DNA of 64,000 bases from Clostridiales bacterium Firm_08 (GCA_001604045.1 LVAN01000009.1:1-64000), one strand, 5' to 3'. Counted from the stretch's first letter, positions 52,076 to 59,636 are shown. Made by a program: numbers and translations. The notes: generated by a model not told the origin, from the sequence alone.

Positions 52076-52939
52076 ATGTTTAACGAATCATTGAAACTTT
52101 CAAACGGAGTGACGGTGCCGCAGCTCGCGCTCGGCACGTGGCTGATCGATGACGGCATCGTCGCTGATGCAGTAAGGTCGGCAATAGAAATAGGATACCG
52201 TCATATTGACACCGCGCAGGCATACGGCAACGAAAGAGGCGTCGGAGAAGGCGTCCGCACCTGCGGGATACCGAGGGATCAGATCTTCGTCACGTCAAAG
52301 GTCGCGGCGGAGAACAAGGACTATGAATCCGCCGCAGACGGTATTGACGAAACCCTTCGCAAAACGGGATTCGACTATCTCGATATGATGATCATACACA
52401 GCCCGCAGCCGTGGGTGGAGGTCAATCAATCGGACAATCGCTACGTTGAGGGAAACCGCGAAGCCTGGCGTGCGCTTGAGGATGCGTATAAAGCGGGCAA
52501 ACTTCGCGCCATCGGCGTATCCAATTTTCTGAAAGAGGACGTCGACAGCTTGTGGGAAGTCGCAGAGATCAAGCCGATGGTCAATCAGGTGCTTTGCCAC
52601 ATTTCAAACACACCGCTCGATCTGATCGGGTATTGTCAGAGCAAGGGGATCGTTATGGAAGCGTATTCGCCCGTAGCGCACGGAGAGGCGATGAAGATCC
52701 AAGCTATCGCGGAGATGGCAAAGAAATACGGCGTGTCCGTGCCGCAGCTATGCATTCGTTACGACATTCAGCTCGGTATGATAGTTCTGCCCAAGACCGC
52801 CAATCCGGATCACATGAGATCGAACGCCGAAGTGGATTTCGAGATATCGTCCGAAGATATGGAAATTCTCAAACACGTTGAAACGATCAAAGATTACGGC
52901 GCACATAGCTTCTTCCCGGTGTTCGGAGGAAAATTGTAA
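52076..52939 (+). CDS. Aldo/keto reductase (copy A)
   Basis: 287 residues of the AKR family: GYRHIDTAQAYGNERGVG (catalytic Asp/Tyr), FVTSKVAAENKDY (Lys), LDMMIIHSP (His) and IGVSNFLKEDV. It reduces small aldehydes or ketones with NADPH. It is cytoplasmic. A second, distinct AKR lies 137 bp on, so the pair is not a simple recent duplication. Confidence 0.93.
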   Translation: MFNESLKLSNGVTVPQLALGTWLIDDGIVADAVRSAIEIGYRHIDTAQAYGNERGVGEGVRTCGIPRDQIFVTSKVAAENKDYESAADGIDETLRKTGFDYLDMMIIHSPQPWVEVNQSDNRYVEGNREAWRALEDAYKAGKLRAIGVSNFLKEDVDSLWEVAEIKPMVNQVLCHISNTPLDLIGYCQSKGIVMEAYSPVAHGEAMKIQAIAEMAKKYGVSVPQLCIRYDIQLGMIVLPKTANPDHMRSNAEVDFEISSEDMEILKHVETIKDYGAHSFFPVFGGKL

Positions 52940-52965
52940 TAATTCCCGGAGGTTTCAGAACACAG

Positions 52966-53031
52966 ATGAACTACCGTTTTACCAACATGCGCGATCTGAA
53001 CGGCTCGCTTACAGCCGAAAGAGTGAATTAA
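52966..53031 (+). CDS. Possible 21-residue peptide or gene remnant
   Basis: ATG to TAA, reading MNYRFTNMRDLNGSLTAERV then N. GGAGG lies 14 nt before it, farther than usual. It sits in the gap between the two aldo-keto reductases. I do not recognise it; it could be the leftover N-terminus of a deleted gene or noise. Confidence 0.2.
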   Translation: MNYRFTNMRDLNGSLTAERVN

Positions 53032-53076
53032 TATAAACTAATATAAAAGATATGATTTAATAAATCGGAGGTCAAT

Positions 53077-53919
53077 ATGGAATACGTCACACTTAACAAC
53101 AAAATCAAATGCCCGGTCGTGGGGATTGGAACGTTTATGCTCTCGCCCGAAGACGCGGAAAACAGCGTCAGAGAAGCGCTGAATATGGGCTATCGCCTGA
53201 TCGACACGGCAAACGCCTACGTCAACGAGCGCGCGGTCGGTCGCGGCATGCGTGAAAGCGGAGTGCCTCGTGAAGAGGTTTTCCTGTCCACAAAACTCTG
53301 GCCGAGCGAATATGAAAATGAAAACGCGGTAGATGCAACGCTTGAACGCCTCGGCGTCGATCACGTCGATCTGCTCTATATCCATCAGCCTGCAGGAAAC
53401 TGGCTCGCCGGTTACCGTCAGCTTGAAAAGGCGTACTGTGAGGGCAAAGCGAAAACTATCGGCATATCCAATTTCGAGGGTAAGTACATCGCCGAGCTTG
53501 AAACCAAATGGGAGATCGTTCCGCAATTCATTCAGGTCGAGGCGCATCCCTATTTCGCACAGGGTGAATTACGCAAGACTCTCGATAAGTACGGTATCAA
53601 GCTGATGTCGTGGTATCCGCTCGGACACGGCGACAAGTCGCTCATAAACGAGCCTGTTTTCAGCGAACTCGGTAAGAAATACGGCAAATCAAGTGCTCAG
53701 ATCATTCTGCGCTGGCATACACAGATGGGCTTCGTCGTGATCCCCGGCAGCAAAAACGTCGATCATATAAAAGACAATCTCGATATTCTCGATTTTTCTT
53801 TGACAGACGATGAAATGGCGGGAATCGCAAAGCTGGACAAAGGAGTCCGTTATTACAACCGCACCGACGCGCAGCTTGAGCAGTTTGCCGCGTGGCAGCC
53901 GACTTATGAGGAAGAGTAA
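53077..53919 (+). CDS. Aldo/keto reductase (copy B)
   Basis: 280 residues: GYRLIDTANAYVNERAVGRG, FLSTKLWPSEYENE, VDLLYIHQPAGNW and IGISNFEGKYI. The 2,5-diketo-gluconate reductase-like subgroup fits. It is followed at once by the flavodoxin lipoprotein gene (TAAATG), so the two are coupled. Confidence 0.93.
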   Translation: MEYVTLNNKIKCPVVGIGTFMLSPEDAENSVREALNMGYRLIDTANAYVNERAVGRGMRESGVPREEVFLSTKLWPSEYENENAVDATLERLGVDHVDLLYIHQPAGNWLAGYRQLEKAYCEGKAKTIGISNFEGKYIAELETKWEIVPQFIQVEAHPYFAQGELRKTLDKYGIKLMSWYPLGHGDKSLINEPVFSELGKKYGKSSAQIILRWHTQMGFVVIPGSKNVDHIKDNLDILDFSLTDDEMAGIAKLDKGVRYYNRTDAQLEQFAAWQPTYEEE

Positions 53920-54630
53920 ATGAAAAAGATTATTGCGATAATTCTCGCCGCGGTAACGCTGTTTGCGCTCGCGGCGTGCGGAACAACGAATGAGCCGGCG
54001 ACTTCGGGCAGTACGCAAAGCACGCCTGAAAGCACGGCGGCGAAAAGCGAAACGTCAAATTCAAACGCTGCGTCTGAAACGGAACAAACAACCGAACCGG
54101 GCGCTGAAACAAAGATACTCGTCGTGTACTTCTCCCGCACCGGAGAGCAGTATACGGTCGGAACGATAGACAAGGGCAACACCGCGATCGTCGCGGAGAT
54201 GATCGCCGAAAAAACCGGCGCGGATCTGTACGAGATCCTGCCGGAAACCGATTATTACCCATATACCTATAAAGAACTAACCGACGTTGCGAAGAAAGAA
54301 CAAAATGACAACGCACGTCCGAAGATCAAGGGCGAATTGCCCGACGTTTCAAAATACGATACGGTATTTATCGGCGCACCGGTATGGTGGGGAGACTGGC
54401 CGATGATCTGCTATACGTTCTTTGAGAGTGTCGATCTTTCCGGTAAGAATCTCGTGCCGTTCTCCACACACGAGGGCAGCGGTTTGTCAGGTTTTGACAG
54501 AAAGCTCGCGTCAGCCGTTCCCGGAGCGACAGTGCTGACCGGTCAGGCGTTTCGAGGAGGCGACTGCCAGAATAAGCAGTCGGACGTCAGAACAACCGTG
54601 AACAACTGGATCGACGGACTCAGTTATTAA
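53920..54630 (+). CDS. Lipoprotein-anchored extracytoplasmic flavodoxin
   Basis: 236 residues. A lipoprotein signal ends FALAAC (Cys20), followed by a Ser/Thr/Glu-rich linker of about 40 residues (about 22-62). The rest is a flavodoxin-4 domain: VVYFSRTGEQYTVGT (FMN phosphate loop), IGAPVWWGDWPMICYTF, STHEGSGLSGFDRK. Flavodoxins are normally cytoplasmic. The signal and linker put this one on the outside face of the membrane, where it would need a membrane electron donor; the next gene could supply it. Confidence 0.9.
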   Translation: MKKIIAIILAAVTLFALAACGTTNEPATSGSTQSTPESTAAKSETSNSNAASETEQTTEPGAETKILVVYFSRTGEQYTVGTIDKGNTAIVAEMIAEKTGADLYEILPETDYYPYTYKELTDVAKKEQNDNARPKIKGELPDVSKYDTVFIGAPVWWGDWPMICYTFFESVDLSGKNLVPFSTHEGSGLSGFDRKLASAVPGATVLTGQAFRGGDCQNKQSDVRTTVNNWIDGLSY

Positions 54631-54631
54631 T

Positions 54632-55312
54632 ATGAAAAAGAAAACGGTAAAAACGATAATCGATATCCTGATGACCGCCGCACTTCCCGTGCTGATGGCG
54701 TATTCTCTCGTCGGCGAGACGCTGCACGAGATTGTCGGCACGGCTATGCTCGCACTGTTCATCACGCACCACATCCTAAACATAAAAGCGACGGCGGCGA
54801 TGTTCAGGGGGAAACAAACGCCCGCGAGGATCGTCAACACGGCGCTGAATATCATTTTGTTCGTTGTGATGATTGCGCTTCCCGTCAGCGGGATCGTGAT
54901 GTCGAAACACCTTTATACATTCCTTCCGACGGACGGACTTTCCGCGATCGCGCGCACGGCGCATCTTCTCCTTTCCTATTGGGGCTTTGCGCTGATGAGC
55001 CTGCACCTCGGATTTCACGCAGATATATGGCTGAACCTGCTGAAAAAGAAAAAGGCGGCGTTTATTACTTTCTCCGTCATACTCACGCTGATCGCCGCGT
55101 TCGGCGCGTATGCGTTTATTTCAAACCGCTTGTACGAGTACATGTTCCTTCAAACGCAGTTCGTCTTCTTCGATTTCGACAAACCGCTGATCCTAACGTT
55201 CGGCGAACACCTTTCAATGATCGTCTTGTTCGCGTGGATCGGGTACTGGCTGAAAGAACTGCTGAAACGGTTTAACAAAAAGAATACTATCACAAAGAAA
55301 GCCGACGTCTGA
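54632..55312 (+). CDS. DUF4405-type membrane protein (cytochrome b-like)
   Basis: 226 residues, about six membrane helices. HEIVGTAMLALFITHHILN (helix 2) and HLLLSYWGFALMSLHLGFH (helix 4) carry paired histidines spaced as in b-type haem-binding membrane proteins. The gene starts one base after the flavodoxin lipoprotein stop. I infer a membrane electron-transfer partner that reduces the outside flavodoxin. Haem binding is not proven by sequence. Confidence 0.8.
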   Translation: MKKKTVKTIIDILMTAALPVLMAYSLVGETLHEIVGTAMLALFITHHILNIKATAAMFRGKQTPARIVNTALNIILFVVMIALPVSGIVMSKHLYTFLPTDGLSAIARTAHLLLSYWGFALMSLHLGFHADIWLNLLKKKKAAFITFSVILTLIAAFGAYAFISNRLYEYMFLQTQFVFFDFDKPLILTFGEHLSMIVLFAWIGYWLKELLKRFNKKNTITKKADV

Positions 55313-55353
55313 CCGCCGGCTTTTCTTATAGGGCAATAAACAGAATCGCAGAT

Positions 55354-55382
55354 TTGAGAATATTCAACGATTGAAATATAAT
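55354..55382 (+). promoter_or_regulatory. Promoter-like sequence before the small ORF
   Basis: TTGAGA (55354-55359) and TATAAT (55377-55382) with a 17-nt spacer, 42 bp upstream of the 31-residue ORF. Confidence 0.5.
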
Positions 55383-55423
55383 AGGTTAAGTCAGCAGCAG
55401 AGAAAAAGCAAAGGAGCGTGATG

Positions 55424-55519
55424 ATGAATAACTGGAACAAGAATAAAGGCAATTTTCGCAAGTTGAACCAAAACTCCCTGATAGTTGCAGACGCACAAAA
55501 AAGAGTCTGCAAACGGTAG
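55424..55519 (+). CDS. Possible 31-residue basic peptide
   Basis: Reads MNNWNKNKGNFRKLNQNSLI and ends VCKR. It has its own promoter-like sequence, an AAGGAG site at 7 nt and a GAGTCTGC/GCAGACTC hairpin over its stop (about 55503-55537). It is Asn/Lys-rich and has no recognised family. All gene signals are present, but chance cannot be excluded. Confidence 0.4.
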   Translation: MNNWNKNKGNFRKLNQNSLIVADAQKRVCKR

Positions 55520-55543
55520 TGAACCGCATGCAGACTCATCTTT

Positions 55544-55632
55544 TGGCGGAGGGTGTGGGATTCGAACCCACGTGAGATTGCTCTCAAACTGATTTCGAAT
55601 CAGCCCCGTTATGACCACTTCGATAACCCTCC
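55544..55632 (-). tRNA. tRNA-Ser (anticodon CGA)
   Basis: 89 nt including encoded CCA. Acceptor strands GGAGGGT and ACCCTCC, anticodon stem CTGAT/ATCAG with loop TTCGAAA, a long type II variable arm, T arm GTGGG-TTCGAAT-CCCAC, discriminator G. All parts are intact, unlike the broken tRNA-Ser(CGA) pieces that flank this region. Confidence 0.93.
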
Positions 55633-55783
55633 GTGTGTATTTCGACCATCTAAATCCTCAAATCAAACCTTGAATAATGAGGAGAAAAGATGGAGAGAAA
55701 ACGAGTATTCAGTTGTAATCGAATCCGCAAAAACCCTTATAAATCAAGGCTTTGCGGGGTGTATGCTTCCGAAGTGTATCAAA

Positions 55784-55806
55784 GATTTCGAGTCAGGCCC
55801 GTTATG
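55784..55806 (-). pseudogene. tRNA-Ser(CGA) middle piece (D-loop to anticodon loop)
   Basis: The minus strand reads CATAACGGGCCTGA then CTCGAAATC. CCTGA pairs perfectly with the TCAGG of the piece at 49097-49153, and the last 10 bases (ACTCGAAATC) are shared by both pieces, as a recombination core would be. Sequence beyond it (55783 and down) is unrelated to tRNA. Confidence 0.7.
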
Positions 55807-55818
55807 TCCTGTTGCAAC
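55794..55818. repeat. 25-bp direct repeat, copy 1
   Basis: This 25-bp sequence (starts CAGGCCCGTTATGTCC, ends TGTTGCAAC on the plus strand) recurs identically at 55990-56014. It covers the D-loop part of the broken tRNA. The two copies bracket a 171-bp GC-rich segment that holds the tRNA 5' piece. Confidence 0.85.
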
Positions 55819-55919
55819 ATCGGTTCTGTCGGCGCAAGCGCGGCTTGCTTGCCACTCACCGTGTTGCGGCCACTCCTCGCCCTCCCTGTTTCCGCCACCG
55901 GCGGCGGTCGGGCTCGTCC

Positions 55920-55937
55920 CCACTTCGATACGCTTCC
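55920..55937 (-). pseudogene. tRNA-Ser(CGA) 5' piece (acceptor and D arm)
   Basis: The minus strand reads GGAAGCGTATCGAAGTGG. GGAAGCG is exactly complementary to the acceptor strand CGCTTCC of the 3' piece at 49097, and TATCGAAGTGG matches the same positions of the intact tRNA-Ser nearby. A GC-rich insert of about 110 bp separates it from the middle piece. Confidence 0.7.
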
Positions 55938-55989
55938 GAATGTATTTTATATTGGTTTACCCGTGCTATGTTTGGTAGGAACTATCGGG

Positions 55990-56014
55990 CAGGCCCGTTA
56001 TGTCCTGTTGCAAC
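55990..56014. repeat. 25-bp direct repeat, copy 2
   Basis: Identical to 55794-55818 but without the anticodon sequence beside it. With copy 1 it suggests a small inserted or duplicated element within the tRNA gene. Confidence 0.85.
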
Positions 56015-56074
56015 TTTATGAAATTGACTAATGGCTATTATAGCACATTATCAAGGCGTGCGCAAGTGTTTTTT

Positions 56075-56170
56075 TCAGTGCGTCGGATCGTAAAGCAAGT
56101 CGGACAGATCTTTGTGCCGGATGACGCGAAGCGTTTTGTTTTTGACAAAAGGGAAACCGGCTTTGCCGGC
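56075..56170 (-). pseudogene. 3' fragment of a duplicated thiamine pyrophosphokinase gene
   Basis: The minus strand encodes a tail reading RHKDLSDLLYDPTH then stop, matching the intact gene's WHKDLSDFLYDLTH and preceding KN.TL segment. The DNA from about 56060 to 56165 parallels 58190-58298, including about 20 bp past the stop. No upstream part of the gene is present. Confidence 0.8.
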
Positions 56171-56210
56171 GGGGGAAATTTCATCCGGGCGTGAGGGAAC
56201 CCGTTTTTAT

Positions 56211-56966
56211 TTAATAGTATGCCTCGCGGCGTATTTCCAGCGGCGTCTTTCCGGTGTGCTTTCTCAATATCTTTCTGAAATATGACGTTGAGCTGAAGCC
56301 TAACGTGTCGCTGATCTCCTGGACGGATCTGTCCGTGGTCGACAGCAGGGTCACGGCTTTGTCACACAGGATCTCCAGCCTGACGGCGTTCGGCGTTTTT
56401 CCCGTATGTCTTTTGAAAAGCAGGTAAACAGCGGACTCGCTGATAAAGCATTTTTGCGCGACGTCCGATATTTTAATCTGCGGATCCTTCGTCAGATATG
56501 AGATCGCTTTTTCAAACATAAAGTTCTGGCGCGGCGCTTTGGATCGTTCCATCCCGCCCGCCACTTCACCGAAAAAAGAATACAAAGCGCCGACGCTCTT
56601 TTCCATATCCGCCCAGCACCCGCATAACCTATCAAATATCTTTCTCGCTGCCGTGTCACAGTTGATTTTTTGCAAAGTAAAGGATTTGTCTGAAGGAAGG
56701 TTCGCAAAACCAAAGGAATAGAATTCCACCTGCTTTCCGTTTTCGCCGTACCAGTGCGATTGGTAGGTAAGTCCTTTCGGGATATAAAATATCTCGCCCG
56801 GCCTGACCCGTAATTCATTTTTTTGCGTTTTGATCATAGCGGTGCCCCTGATCAGACAGGCGAAAAAATGCAGGGGGACCGGTTTTTTCATATTATTGGT
56901 CAAATGGTATTTTTCGAATTGGATGACCCGGAAATGAAAACTTTTCAAGAAATTTGTTTCATACAT
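56211..56966 (-). CDS. AraC-family transcriptional regulator
   Basis: 251 residues. N-terminal cupin-like sensor (1 to about 130; LHFFACLIRGTAM and RPGEIFYIPKGLTYQSHW), then the AraC double helix-turn-helix (about 145-248; ISDVAQKCFISESAVYLLF and VQEISDTLGFSSTSYFRKIL). ATG at 56966 follows AAGGAGA. It is divergent from the epimerase gene (122 bp apart) and probably regulates it. Confidence 0.92.
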   Translation of the reverse strand: MYETNFLKSFHFRVIQFEKYHLTNNMKKPVPLHFFACLIRGTAMIKTQKNELRVRPGEIFYIPKGLTYQSHWYGENGKQVEFYSFGFANLPSDKSFTLQKINCDTAARKIFDRLCGCWADMEKSVGALYSFFGEVAGGMERSKAPRQNFMFEKAISYLTKDPQIKISDVAQKCFISESAVYLLFKRHTGKTPNAVRLEILCDKAVTLLSTTDRSVQEISDTLGFSSTSYFRKILRKHTGKTPLEIRREAYY

Positions 56967-57088
56967 TGGATATCTCCTTAAAACCGTAGAGGATATTACC
57001 TCTTTTTTAACAGTATACAGCATTGCGCCTTCACTCGTCAAGAGATATAATGATCCTAACAACATTAAACAAAACGGAGGGGAACTGT

Positions 57089-58018
57089 ATGAAAAAGGTT
57101 TTATTGATCGGCGGCGGCGGGACGCTCGGGAGCTATACCGCCGGGGAATTGCTGGACAAGGGACATTCTGTTGACATCATCTGTCTGGAGGATAAGACCT
57201 CGGACAATAAAAATCTCGTATTCTATAAAGGCGAGGCGTCTTTTGACTTCCTGTCGGAATTTTTAAAGGATAAAATGTACGACGGGATCGTAAATCTGAT
57301 CCACTACCGGGAGGTCGAGGAATATCCGAGGATCCACGATCTGCTGATGGCGCATACCCGGCATCTGATCGTGCTTTCTTCCTACCGCGTCTACGCCGAT
57401 GAGCAGCATCCGGTCACCGAGGGGGCGCCTATGCTGCTGGACGTGTCGAAGGATCAGGATTTCCTGGCGGCCGAAAAATATGCTTTGTCTAAAGCAAAGC
57501 TTGAAAAGTTTCTGACCGGTGAGCGCAAGGGACAACAATGGACCATCGTCCGTCCCGTGATCTCTTTTTCGAAGCTTCGATTTGATCTGGTGATGTATTC
57601 CGGTCACAAATTGCTCGACAGGATCAAAAACGGAGAAACGATCCTGCTGCCGGCAGAAGCAAAAGATCAGACGGCGGGACTTGATTGGGCGGGCAATTCC
57701 GGAAAACTCATCGCCGCGCTGCTCTTCAATGAAAAAACATACGGCGAGGCGTACACCGTTTCGTCTGCTCAGAATTTGACGTGGGGCGAGGTGGCGGATC
57801 TGTATGCTGAACTGCTGGGCGCCGTGATCAAGTGGGTACCTCTCGAGGAATACCTCAAAGCGGTGGAAACCTCTCAGTCAAAATACTTTGCGCTGCTGTA
57901 TGACCGCCTTTTCGACCGGAAGATCGATAACAGCAAGATCCTGAAAGCGACCGGCTTGAAAAAAGATGATTTCCTCCCGGTAAAAGAAGGCTTAAAAAGA
58001 GAGATCTCATACCTGTAA
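57089..58018 (+). CDS. NAD-dependent epimerase/dehydratase family protein
   Basis: 309 residues of the extended SDR type. The N-terminal LLIGGGGTLGSYTAGELL is the NAD loop (GxxGxxG), and VVLSSYRVYAD-type segment IVLSSYRVYADEQ holds the catalytic Ser/Tyr region. It probably acts on a nucleotide sugar or similar. ATG at 57089 follows CGGAGGGG. A TATAAT lies at 57046-57051. Confidence 0.88.
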   Translation: MKKVLLIGGGGTLGSYTAGELLDKGHSVDIICLEDKTSDNKNLVFYKGEASFDFLSEFLKDKMYDGIVNLIHYREVEEYPRIHDLLMAHTRHLIVLSSYRVYADEQHPVTEGAPMLLDVSKDQDFLAAEKYALSKAKLEKFLTGERKGQQWTIVRPVISFSKLRFDLVMYSGHKLLDRIKNGETILLPAEAKDQTAGLDWAGNSGKLIAALLFNEKTYGEAYTVSSAQNLTWGEVADLYAELLGAVIKWVPLEEYLKAVETSQSKYFALLYDRLFDRKIDNSKILKATGLKKDDFLPVKEGLKREISYL

Positions 58019-58066
58019 CGCGCGGCTTGCGCCGTGATGATCGGGCATCTTCTTTTTCGGTGAATA

Positions 58067-58102
58067 AAAAAAACGAGCGACCTGCGGTTGCTCGTTTTTT
58101 CT
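58067..58102. terminator. Terminator between the epimerase and thiamine pyrophosphokinase genes
   Basis: AAAACGAGC...GCTCGTTTTTT hairpin (with one G-U pair) and A/T runs on both sides. The flanking genes converge. Confidence 0.8.
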
Positions 58103-58205
58103 AACAGATGAAATAGTCCGAGAGTCACGTTATGCCTTGCGGTACAGTTAAACTCATCAACGGCGAAGGCGTTGTATGCGATCACCTGCAAGCGCAAGTA
58201 TTTTT

Positions 58206-58850
58206 TCAGTGCGTCAGATCGTAAAGGAAGTCGGACAGATCTTTGTGCCAGATGATGCAAAGCGTTCCGTTTTTGACGGAAATAAAACTGGTCTTGCCGG
58301 TAAAACTGTTGCCGGCGCCGAGCGGCGTATCGGCGGTCAGCGTACCGTTGAGCAGCGGGTACTTCAGCCCGCTGATGTCCACGCCCTCGGCGTCGGCGCC
58401 GAGGCAGAAGACCGATATCTCGCCGCTTTCCCGCGCGTCGAACATCAACTTGCTGTTGCGGATGACGGTCACGACGGTGCCGTTGTCCAGCAGAAAGCCG
58501 ACGGCGCCGTGAGAGGCGAGATAATGAAGCGTCTGGATATTGGCGATGGTATGAGACAGACGGTCACCGCCCGCACATCCATAAAGCAAAAACACTTTAT
58601 ATCCGCGCGCCAGCGCTTCTTTGGCGGCAAGCATGCTGTCGGTATCGTCCTTCTCGACGGGCATACGGATGACCGGCACGTCGGTCGGCGCGAAACCGAG
58701 GCTGTCAAAATCCCCGATCGCGAGATCGGGATAGATGCCGTGCTTTTTCAGATACTCATAGCCGCGGTCGGCGGCGATGACGAAGGCGTTTTCGGGGAAC
58801 CGGTATTCCGGCTGTTCCACGGCGCCTACGATACAGGCTATACGTTTCAA
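58206..58850 (-). CDS. thiN: Thiamine pyrophosphokinase
   Basis: 214 residues. Makes thiamine diphosphate from thiamine and ATP. It shows AADRGYEYLKKHGIYPDLAIG then DFDS (the DFDS catalytic motif), EKDDTDSMLA, GCAGGDRLSHTIANIQ and C-terminal SFTG-type binding segment. Length is typical. Thiamine diphosphate is the cofactor of the 2-oxoacid oxidoreductase elsewhere in the window, but no linkage is implied. Its 3' end has a degenerate duplicate at 56075. Confidence 0.93.
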   Translation of the reverse strand: MKRIACIVGAVEQPEYRFPENAFVIAADRGYEYLKKHGIYPDLAIGDFDSLGFAPTDVPVIRMPVEKDDTDSMLAAKEALARGYKVFLLYGCAGGDRLSHTIANIQTLHYLASHGAVGFLLDNGTVVTVIRNSKLMFDARESGEISVFCLGADAEGVDISGLKYPLLNGTLTADTPLGAGNSFTGKTSFISVKNGTLCIIWHKDLSDFLYDLTH

Positions 58851-58886
58851 GAGAGGATCTCCTTTTCGTCTTTTTTCGACTTATGC

Positions 58887-58915
58887 TTGCAATCGGGGGG
58901 AATATCCTATATAAT
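58887..58915 (+). promoter_or_regulatory. Promoter of the cobalamin-riboswitch operon
   Basis: TTGCAA (58887-58892) and TATAAT (58910-58915) with a 17-nt spacer. Confidence 0.75.
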
Positions 58916-58919
58916 AATA

Positions 58920-59184
58920 CTATATTTCGGTTGTTCCGTCAACCGGGATCACAAAAAAATCACTTTTCCTGCCATGGAAGCGGAGTGAAATTCTCCCACG
59001 AACTCGTCGCCGTGAAACATGAGACGTCCTTTATTATGTCACTGTCCGAACAGGATGGGAAGGCAAGGGACGTTGCCTGAGTGTAAAGTCGAAATACTTG
59101 ACAGGAAAAGGTCGCCCGCAAAGCGTCACGAGTTCTTGATGGTTTTGCAGATCGGAAGAGGTGAGGCAGTACACCTCTTTTTGA
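58920..59184 (+). promoter_or_regulatory. Cobalamin riboswitch with terminator
   Basis: GGAGTGAAATTCTCC followed by CACG...CGCCGTGA (58981-59014) fits the cobalamin core. GTCACTGTCC, then GGATGGGAAGGC (59037-59064), is the strongly conserved CACTG/GGGAAGGC region. A B12-box-like AGTCGAAATACTTGACAGG (about 59087-59105) follows. The expression platform ends in an AGAGGTG...CACCTCTTTTT terminator (about 59157-59183). B12 should turn the downstream genes off. Confidence 0.85.
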
Positions 59185-59243
59185 GGTTGTAAAATTCTCC
59201 TTTGCGGCGGCGGATTTAAAAAATCGTAAAGGGGAAATGTATT

Positions 59244-59636
59244 ATGACGAAACAGCAAAAGATTTGGATCATCGTCGCCGCTGTCGTTTTGGCGGCGCTG
59301 GTCGTCGGACTTCTGATCTGGCAGCCCTGGAAAGAGCAGGCGCAGGAGGGAAGCAAGACCGTCACGGTGACGATCATCGACAATGAAAAGAAAAGCACAG
59401 AGGTCGTTCTTAAGACCGACGCGGAGTATCTGGCGGACGCGCTGCTGGAAAAAGGCGTGATCACCGAGAAAGCCGCGGACGGCTTTTACACGACCTTCAA
59501 CGGCGTTACGGCCGATTACAGCAAAGACCAAAGCTGGTGGATGATCACCAAGGACGGACAGATGACCGACAAGGGACTCAACGATCTTGCCATCGCGGAT
59601 GGCGACAAATATGAGATCACTTACACGATCGGATAG
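59244..59636 (+). CDS. DUF4430 (transcobalamin-C-like) membrane-anchored protein
   Basis: 130 residues. A membrane helix (about 8-26) leads to an extracytoplasmic DUF4430 domain (about 40-130): VTIIDNEKKSTEVVLKTDA, YTTFNGVTADYSKDQSWWM and YEITYTIG. The family resembles the C-terminal domain of transcobalamin/intrinsic factor. With a cobalamin riboswitch upstream and an ECF S-component overlapping its end, a role in capturing B12 (or a B12-like corrinoid) is well supported. Confidence 0.88.
   Translation: MTKQQKIWIIVAAVVLAALVVGLLIWQPWKEQAQEGSKTVTVTIIDNEKKSTEVVLKTDAEYLADALLEKGVITEKAADGFYTTFNGVTADYSKDQSWWMITKDGQMTDKGLNDLAIADGDKYEITYTIG

Noticed and set aside
54632-55312. Naming the DUF4405 protein a cytochrome b561.
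   Set aside because: Paired histidines are suggestive, but I cannot confirm the full ligand pattern, so only a cytochrome b-like label is used.
55544-55632. Treating the intact tRNA-Ser and the 49097 piece as the two ends of one integrated element with direct repeats.
   Set aside because: Their acceptor and variable arms differ; they come from different tRNA genes. The true partner pieces of 49097 are at 55784 and 55920.
49154-55783. Calling the block a prophage or conjugative element.
   Set aside because: No integrase, relaxase, portal or capsid genes are present; only the tRNA break supports an insertion.
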